From contig CAWUIO010000169.1 in NCBI GenBank assembly GCA_963922455.1, positions 1 to 10,601 of the forward strand: 10,601 nucleotides of DNA, read 5' to 3'. The notes beneath the pieces were generated by a model. That model was not told the DNA's origin and ran no database searches. It was given only the letters and a program-made list of their open reading frames with translations. This DNA is from CAWUIO01 sp963922455. GTDB lineage: Bacteria > Bacteroidota > Bacteroidia > Cytophagales > Microscillaceae. Made by a program: the position numbers and the translations under genes. This document shows, in pieces, positions 6,392-10,601 of this stretch; within the stretch, counting starts at the first letter, position 1, and each line of letters opens with the position of its first letter.

Positions 6392-7138
6392 ATGAAGTTA
6401 TCATACAATTCTGGTCTTTACGGTTTATTTTTGAGATTTTCACCTGTATTCGTCCTTGTTTTCGCTTGCGAAAGTACTTGGCGATTAGAAAGGGAAAATC
6501 TATTCACTACCGGGCAAATTATAAACATTGCCGACACAAACGCACAAGTAAGGGGAGAAATCATAGATCAGAACCTTCAAAAGCCAGTCTTGTCATACGG
6601 ACATTGCTGGTCAATAGAGCCCAAGCCAGATCTAAGTGATTCTTTTAGAGTAGCTGAGCTGGAATATTCTCCTCGTACCTTTATCATCACTTTGGAGCAG
6701 TTACAGCCGGAAACATTGTATTTTGTGAGGGCTTTTGTACAAGAAAATGGAGGGGTTCGCTTCGGGGAGGAGGTTCAATTTACGACTCAGGCTGAGCGTC
6801 TACCATTTGACTTACAGATACAATCGGTGTTTAATATTAGTAGAAATATGGCCTCGGCCGAAGCTACTGTGCAAGTAAACGATCCAAGCACCAATCAGGT
6901 AAATATTGACACCTATGGTTTCGTGTGGAGTACCAGTTCTTTGCAAGAATTGGGAACAGCTGGGGCCGATTCAACGATTAAGGTTCCCACGGGCACTCTC
7001 AGGAACTTTACTTGTGATCTACAAGGATTGCAAACGGACACGGAATATTTTATCCGCCCTTTCTTAAAGTGGAGAGGGAATACAAGTGAAATCAGCTTGT
7101 CCTACGGGAATGAAATACGATTTACTACCTCAAACTAA
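6392..7138 (+). CDS. Lipoprotein with two FN3-like modules
   Basis: A 248-residue protein. A basic and hydrophobic leader (residues 9-25) ends in LVFAC, a slightly unusual lipobox (Phe at -2) with Cys26 as the probable lipidated residue, followed by Glu and Ser. Two homologous beta-sandwich modules follow. Module 1, about 40-132, has YGHCWS at 69-74, then LQPETLYFVRAFV and VQFTT. Module 2, about 140-246, has YGFVWS at 175-180, then LQTDTEYFIRPFL and IRFTT. This pattern (YG..WS near the start, L.T.Y.VR.F near the end, .FTT finish) is that of the FN3-like repeats frequent in Bacteroidota surface lipoproteins. It probably sits at the outer membrane and binds or scaffolds other molecules; no catalytic site is seen. 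It is co-directional with the adhesin gene 212 bases downstream, a possible functional pair. The next candidate start inside would lose the leader, so ATG 6392 is preferred. Confidence 0.82.
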   Translation: MKLSYNSGLYGLFLRFSPVFVLVFACESTWRLERENLFTTGQIINIADTNAQVRGEIIDQNLQKPVLSYGHCWSIEPKPDLSDSFRVAELEYSPRTFIITLEQLQPETLYFVRAFVQENGGVRFGEEVQFTTQAERLPFDLQIQSVFNISRNMASAEATVQVNDPSTNQVNIDTYGFVWSTSSLQELGTAGADSTIKVPTGTLRNFTCDLQGLQTDTEYFIRPFLKWRGNTSEISLSYGNEIRFTTSN

Positions 7139-7260
7139 GTGACTAATTCAAAGATTGAGGTCTTTCAGAAACACTAAAATTATCTTTAAAAATCACGCAA
7201 GTAATAATTTTCCTATTCTTGGATTAATTGAAAATATAATCACAAACCTCCTGGTCTAAG

Positions 7261-7268
7261 TACGTTTG
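7261..7268 (+). promoter_or_regulatory. Possible -7 element for the T9SS adhesin gene
   Basis: TACGTTTG matches TAnnTTTG, 82 bases before the ATG at 7351. A -33 TTG is lacking at the expected spacing; the nearest (7228-7230) is about 30 bases away. The spacer after the lipoprotein gene has only a weak 5-bp hairpin, so read-through from upstream remains possible. Confidence 0.35.
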
Positions 7269-7350
7269 GCCCGGGTAGTATTATCACATTACCAGCTCGG
7301 TATACAAATCAGCAGACTGACTAGAAAATGTAAACTTAACGGGAACTACC

Positions 7351-10300
7351 ATGCGCAAATTATTACAACCAAACTTAAGGATATCAGGTGCCCTCTTGAT
7401 ATTTCTTACATTGCAGGTCTTAGAAATACACGCTCAAGTAACTATTGTGAGTGACAATAACGGTAACTGGAACAATCCTAATACATGGAACCTTAGCAGA
7501 GTTCCTTTGCCTGGTGATGTTGTAGCTATACGTAGCCAAGTGGTATTAAACACTTCTGTCAATGTGAACAGTATTCTTTTGGATACTCAGCAATCTGACC
7601 TTAATATTGCGGGTAATGTGCCGATCAGTTTAAACAAGCTTATTTTAGAAGATGGTAATTGTAATATTGTGAATGGTCAACATTCAATTGATAGTATTCT
7701 CATCAATGGTGGTGATTTCAGTCTCGGGGTTGCCATTATAAATCTTGACCTTTTCCAACTGAATGCTGGAAACATAACTAGTTCTTCTGGAGGACTCAAC
7801 ATAGAAAATGATTTTTTCATCGGAGCTAACACTTCTTTTGACATTGGCGGTACCAGTTTAAAAGTTAATGGAATCTCCCAAATTAGCGGAGTTTTTGTAG
7901 ATAAATTACCCGATGGTATTAATCAGTTTATTGGAGATGTAATTGTCAACAGCTCAGGATCTTTCTCAGTTGACATGAATGCTTCTGCTTGTGATTTTGG
8001 GGCTGGGCTTTGGGTTGATGGGTCGTTATCCTTAATGAGTAACTCTATTATTTCATTTAATGGCTCAGGGCCACAAACCTTGGAGTTAAACCAGCCTCTC
8101 ACCCAAATCCAAGGAAATGTAAACGTTACGAGTAGCCAACTCAATATTAACGGTAATTCTCTTATTAATTTCTCAAACCCTTTTTCAGTAGCCAATGGCA
8201 CGGTTATAAGTAATAATAATGCCGGTATTACCATTTTAAACGAGGCCCTAACTGGCCAAGGAACATGGGTAAATGGCCCAGGTGCTACCTTAAACTATCG
8301 GGCAGAGCAAGCTCCATTGCCTAATGGAACGCTTGATGCCTCTTCAGCTAATAATACCTTCTTATATTCTAGACAAGGAAACCAAAATGTAAGCCCCGGC
8401 AACTACACCAATCTCACATTTAATGGCAGTGGTAGCAAAACCCTTCTGGCAGGTACCTATGTGGTTTCTGATAATATCTTGCTCAGTGAAAACGCCGTAG
8501 TGAGTTCCAACAATTCGGATGACATTGATGTGTCATTCCAGCAAGCCCTAAATATTGAGGCAAATGCTGCGTTTAGCCCCGATTTAAGCTCTTCTTCCGT
8601 GATTAGGTTCCGAAATGGCATTATCAATGCCGGGCAGTGTACCCCCACAGGCAACGGACTAGCCCTTTTTGAAAGCAATACTCAAAGCATAAGCAATAGC
8701 GGAACCTGTACCTTGGCTCTTGCTACCCAAGTTCAAGTAGATTTGGAAGTTCTAGCCGGTAGTCCGGTTGGCTTTTCCAAACAACTCGATTTGGCGGCCA
8801 GCCGTACCTTGAGTAACTCGAATCCTGTGCTTACGATAGGAGGGGATCTGAATGGAACAGGTACTTTTATTAATGCCGAAAATACGAGCCTCCAATATGG
8901 AGGCGCCGTGGAACCCCTATCGGGTGGCACCTTCCAAGTAGATGCTCAAAATAGCCGGGTGGTGTATAACCGCAACGGGAACCAAATTATTCGCCCTGGC
9001 AACTATGTACACCTTGAATTGCAAAATAACGGTAACAAAACTGTAGGAGACGATTTAAACGTTTCGGGTAACTTTAATCTAGAAACGAATACAGTGCTTG
9101 ATGAAACCGCCAGCAACTTGAATTTTCAATTCCAAGGGAATATGACCCTGAACGGACAAATCAATGGTCAAGGAGGACTTTACCAGTTAGAAGGAAACTC
9201 CCAACAAACGCTTTCAGGAGCTAGCCAGGAGTTGGCCCTGGATCGGGTCTTGATGAACAATGCCCAAGGAATTATTCTGGATAACTTAAATTTACGGGTT
9301 AACTCATCTCTCCAACTACAAAGAGGAGTGATACATACGCAGGCCAATACCTTGGTCTTGGATAATGGCATTAACCTGGATAATCTAGACCCCACTTCTT
9401 ATGTCAATGGCATCATTACTAAAATCGGGAATGAAGACTTCGTTTTCCCCACGGGTAATGCCAGTTTTGAAGCACCCATTGAGATCTCCAACCTCAGCAA
9501 TGCCGACGCGAATACCCGATTTACTGCCCAGTACTTTAACGCTACTCCCCCCAATGCAGAAAACATCGGGCAGGGAATTGGTTTTGTAAGTAACAGTGAG
9601 TATTGGACCTTGATTAAACAAGGAAATGGAGAGGCGCAAGTTACCTTATATTGGAGTAATCAAAACGTAAGTGGAATTGACGATCCGGATGATTTACGGG
9701 TAGCTAGATTGGACAGTACCCAATGGAACGATGGAGGGGCCGTAGCCACTACCAAAAACAATGCAGATGGAAGCATTACTTCGGATCCTCAAAATACCTT
9801 CCAAGCTTTTACCTTTGCTTCCCAAAATGGAGGAAATGCCTTGGGTAATACCAGTCAAGTTCCAAACCAACCCAATTTATTGGAAGTGAAACCGGCCCTC
9901 GGGGAAGCCCGTATTGTTATAACGTGGGAGCATTTGCCCCTAGATCAAAAAATTACTACGCACTATCGCATCGAAAGAAGAGTCGGTCAGAATGCCAATT
10001 TTGTGACCATCGCCGATAACTTACCCCGAGAATCTACCAGCTATATCGATACCGATATTAAAACCTTTAACACGTATTTTTATCGGGTATTTGCGGTAAA
10101 TGCCATAGATCAGTCTTCAGCCAGTGATACATTAGGGGCCGTTCCTACCTTGATTACAGCCGATCGGGGCGAAGCTCTCAAAAATGCAGTTAAAATTTAT
10201 CCGATGCCCATTCGGGATAATTTACATTTCACCATTAACAATAACTACATAGGTATGTTAGAGCTTTTTGTGTATAACAATGTCGGTGAAAGACTTAAGT

Positions 10301-10428
10301 ACCACCGCTTGGAGAAGCAATTTACCGAACAAGAATTTGAAGTATTTACCGAAGACCTGAGCAATGGGGCTTACATCGTAGTGCTCAGCGGTCCTTTTGG
10401 AAGTTCTTCCTGGAAAATAATTAAGTAA
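7351..10428 (+). CDS. Secreted adhesin-like beta-repeat protein with T9SS type A sorting domain
   Basis: A 1025-residue protein. A signal peptide at 1-28 (hydrophobic core ISGALLIFLTLQVL) ends in HA before Q. The mature start has GNWNNPNTWNLSRVPLPGD, the usual opening of large Bacteroidota surface proteins. Residues about 60-700 are Asn/Ser/Gly-rich short beta repeats, probably a beta-helix-like stalk; within them a segment at 304-385 recurs at 504-584. About 700-830 is a module typical of such proteins (YVNGIITKIGNEDFVFPTGN, later EYWTLIKQG and DDLRVARLD). An FN3 domain follows at about 840-932 (VITWEHL...YRIERR...YFYRVFAVNA). Residues 946-1025 form the type A sorting domain: KIYPMPIRDNLHF, NVGERL, LSNGAYIVVLSG and a final WKIIK. 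T9SS should export it across the outer membrane and anchor or release it with removal of this domain. No enzymatic domain is seen, so adhesion or matrix function is inferred. Confidence 0.9.
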   Translation: MRKLLQPNLRISGALLIFLTLQVLEIHAQVTIVSDNNGNWNNPNTWNLSRVPLPGDVVAIRSQVVLNTSVNVNSILLDTQQSDLNIAGNVPISLNKLILEDGNCNIVNGQHSIDSILINGGDFSLGVAIINLDLFQLNAGNITSSSGGLNIENDFFIGANTSFDIGGTSLKVNGISQISGVFVDKLPDGINQFIGDVIVNSSGSFSVDMNASACDFGAGLWVDGSLSLMSNSIISFNGSGPQTLELNQPLTQIQGNVNVTSSQLNINGNSLINFSNPFSVANGTVISNNNAGITILNEALTGQGTWVNGPGATLNYRAEQAPLPNGTLDASSANNTFLYSRQGNQNVSPGNYTNLTFNGSGSKTLLAGTYVVSDNILLSENAVVSSNNSDDIDVSFQQALNIEANAAFSPDLSSSSVIRFRNGIINAGQCTPTGNGLALFESNTQSISNSGTCTLALATQVQVDLEVLAGSPVGFSKQLDLAASRTLSNSNPVLTIGGDLNGTGTFINAENTSLQYGGAVEPLSGGTFQVDAQNSRVVYNRNGNQIIRPGNYVHLELQNNGNKTVGDDLNVSGNFNLETNTVLDETASNLNFQFQGNMTLNGQINGQGGLYQLEGNSQQTLSGASQELALDRVLMNNAQGIILDNLNLRVNSSLQLQRGVIHTQANTLVLDNGINLDNLDPTSYVNGIITKIGNEDFVFPTGNASFEAPIEISNLSNADANTRFTAQYFNATPPNAENIGQGIGFVSNSEYWTLIKQGNGEAQVTLYWSNQNVSGIDDPDDLRVARLDSTQWNDGGAVATTKNNADGSITSDPQNTFQAFTFASQNGGNALGNTSQVPNQPNLLEVKPALGEARIVITWEHLPLDQKITTHYRIERRVGQNANFVTIADNLPRESTSYIDTDIKTFNTYFYRVFAVNAIDQSSASDTLGAVPTLITADRGEALKNAVKIYPMPIRDNLHFTINNNYIGMLELFVYNNVGERLKYHRLEKQFTEQEFEVFTEDLSNGAYIVVLSGPFGSSSWKIIK
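8260..8505 (+). repeat. Internal protein repeat, copy 1 of the adhesin
   Basis: Encodes residues 304-385, beginning GTWVNGPGATLNY and including YSRQGNQNVSPGNYTNL. It aligns without gaps over 62 residues with copy 2, with 23 identities counted by eye (about 37 %). The landmark is Y.R.GNQ...PGNY..L.....G.KT. The DNA has diverged, so this is an old duplication, not a recent tandem repeat. Confidence 0.65.
8860..9102 (+). repeat. Internal protein repeat, copy 2 of the adhesin
   Basis: Encodes residues 504-584, beginning GTFINAENTSLQY and including YNRNGNQIIRPGNYVHL. It starts exactly 200 residues (600 bases) after copy 1. The stretches following each copy are also similar in plan (a polar ..NSQ.LS... 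turn then a short beta segment), so the true repeating unit may be close to 200 residues. Confidence 0.65.
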
Positions 10429-10452
10429 TTTTTTTCCTATCTGTATTACAGT

Positions 10453-10483
10453 AAGCCTTGGTTATAGCCAGGGCTTTTTTTTT
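10453..10483 (+). terminator. Strong rho-independent terminator after the adhesin gene
   Basis: A 9-bp stem, AAGCCTTGG (10453-10461) with CCAGGGCTT (10468-10476), contains one G-U pair and a 6-base loop. It is followed by an unbroken T run to 10483. It lies 25 bases after the TAA of the adhesin gene and closes the plus-strand block. Confidence 0.88.
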
Positions 10484-10601
10484 GGCTGCATATGGTATTC
10501 TTCAAGTGAGGGATGGCCATCAAAGACAGGCAAAAAAAATACCACACTCATCTTAAAACCTCAAAACTCCCTACGTTATGCAATCCTGGCTTAGGGATGG
10601 G
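10484..10601. other. Right-edge stretch without a callable gene
   Basis: These 118 bases hold no supported gene. Visible items are a 10-base palindrome GATGGCCATC (10512-10521), a run of eight A (10532-10539) and the 8-mer AGGGATGG occurring twice (10509-10516 and 10593-10600). An ATG at 10578 opens a frame (MQSWLRDG) to the window end, which is too short to judge. Confidence 0.4.

Noticed and set aside
7150..7170. Hairpin AAAGA...TCTTT after the lipoprotein gene
   Set aside because: Only a 5-bp AT-rich stem with no T run, too weak to call a terminator.
7923..8234. Minus-strand frame with hydrophobic N-terminus inside the adhesin gene
   Set aside because: Antisense to Asn/Ser-rich beta repeats; the hydrophobic run is a by-product of AAT/ATT codons read in reverse.
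7351..10428. Possible base-composition change along the adhesin gene (more AT-rich 5' third)
   Set aside because: Spot counts of 60-base lines ranged from about 35 to 48 % GC without a clean break, so no transfer boundary is supported.

Overview
The window reads as chromosomal DNA of a Bacteroidota bacterium, probably of the gliding or T9SS-bearing kind (Cytophagales, Chitinophagales and relatives; the exact order cannot be fixed from the sequence). The grounds are a type IX secretion C-terminal sorting domain, signal peptides ending in AQ, a lipoprotein built from FN3-like modules, TAnnTTTG-type -7 promoter elements and a weak reliance on Shine-Dalgarno sequences. GC is a little over 40 %. 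There is no rRNA, tRNA or CRISPR array, and no stretch of more than 300 bases lacks a gene.

Left edge (1-250): a scrambled remnant in which the N-terminal part of an IS110-family transposase runs in frame into what looks like the C-terminal tail of an XRE-type regulator. It converges on a minus-strand terminator.

Minus-strand block (5163 down to 252): three co-directional genes. First is a 1395-residue exported TPR-CHAT protein, a caspase-like peptidase with a visible His/Cys dyad. Next is a small basic gene that looks like the C-terminal tip of a polymorphic (Rhs-like) toxin. Last, 6 bp further on, is a small acidic gene that is the probable immunity protein. The toxin-like reading frame stays open upstream of its only usable ATG and runs into the CHAT stop codon, so this looks like a cassette cut off from its delivery protein by rearrangement. 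The terminator after the immunity gene closes the block.

Plus-strand block (5403-10483): divergent from the CHAT gene lies an exported or membrane protein with an Ig-like N-terminal part, an IPGWG motif and two hydrophobic segments. It is followed by a two-module FN3-like lipoprotein and a 1025-residue secreted adhesin-like protein (signal peptide, beta-rich repeats, FN3 module, type A T9SS sorting domain), closed by a strong rho-independent terminator. Each of the three has a TAnnTTTG element upstream, so they may be transcribed separately.

Nearly everything here is predicted to act in the cell envelope or outside the cell. The most notable arrangement is the orphan toxin-tip/immunity pair directly behind an exported caspase-like protease, with mobile-element debris on its far side. 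A functional link between protease and toxin is inference only. The last 118 bases hold no gene that can be called.
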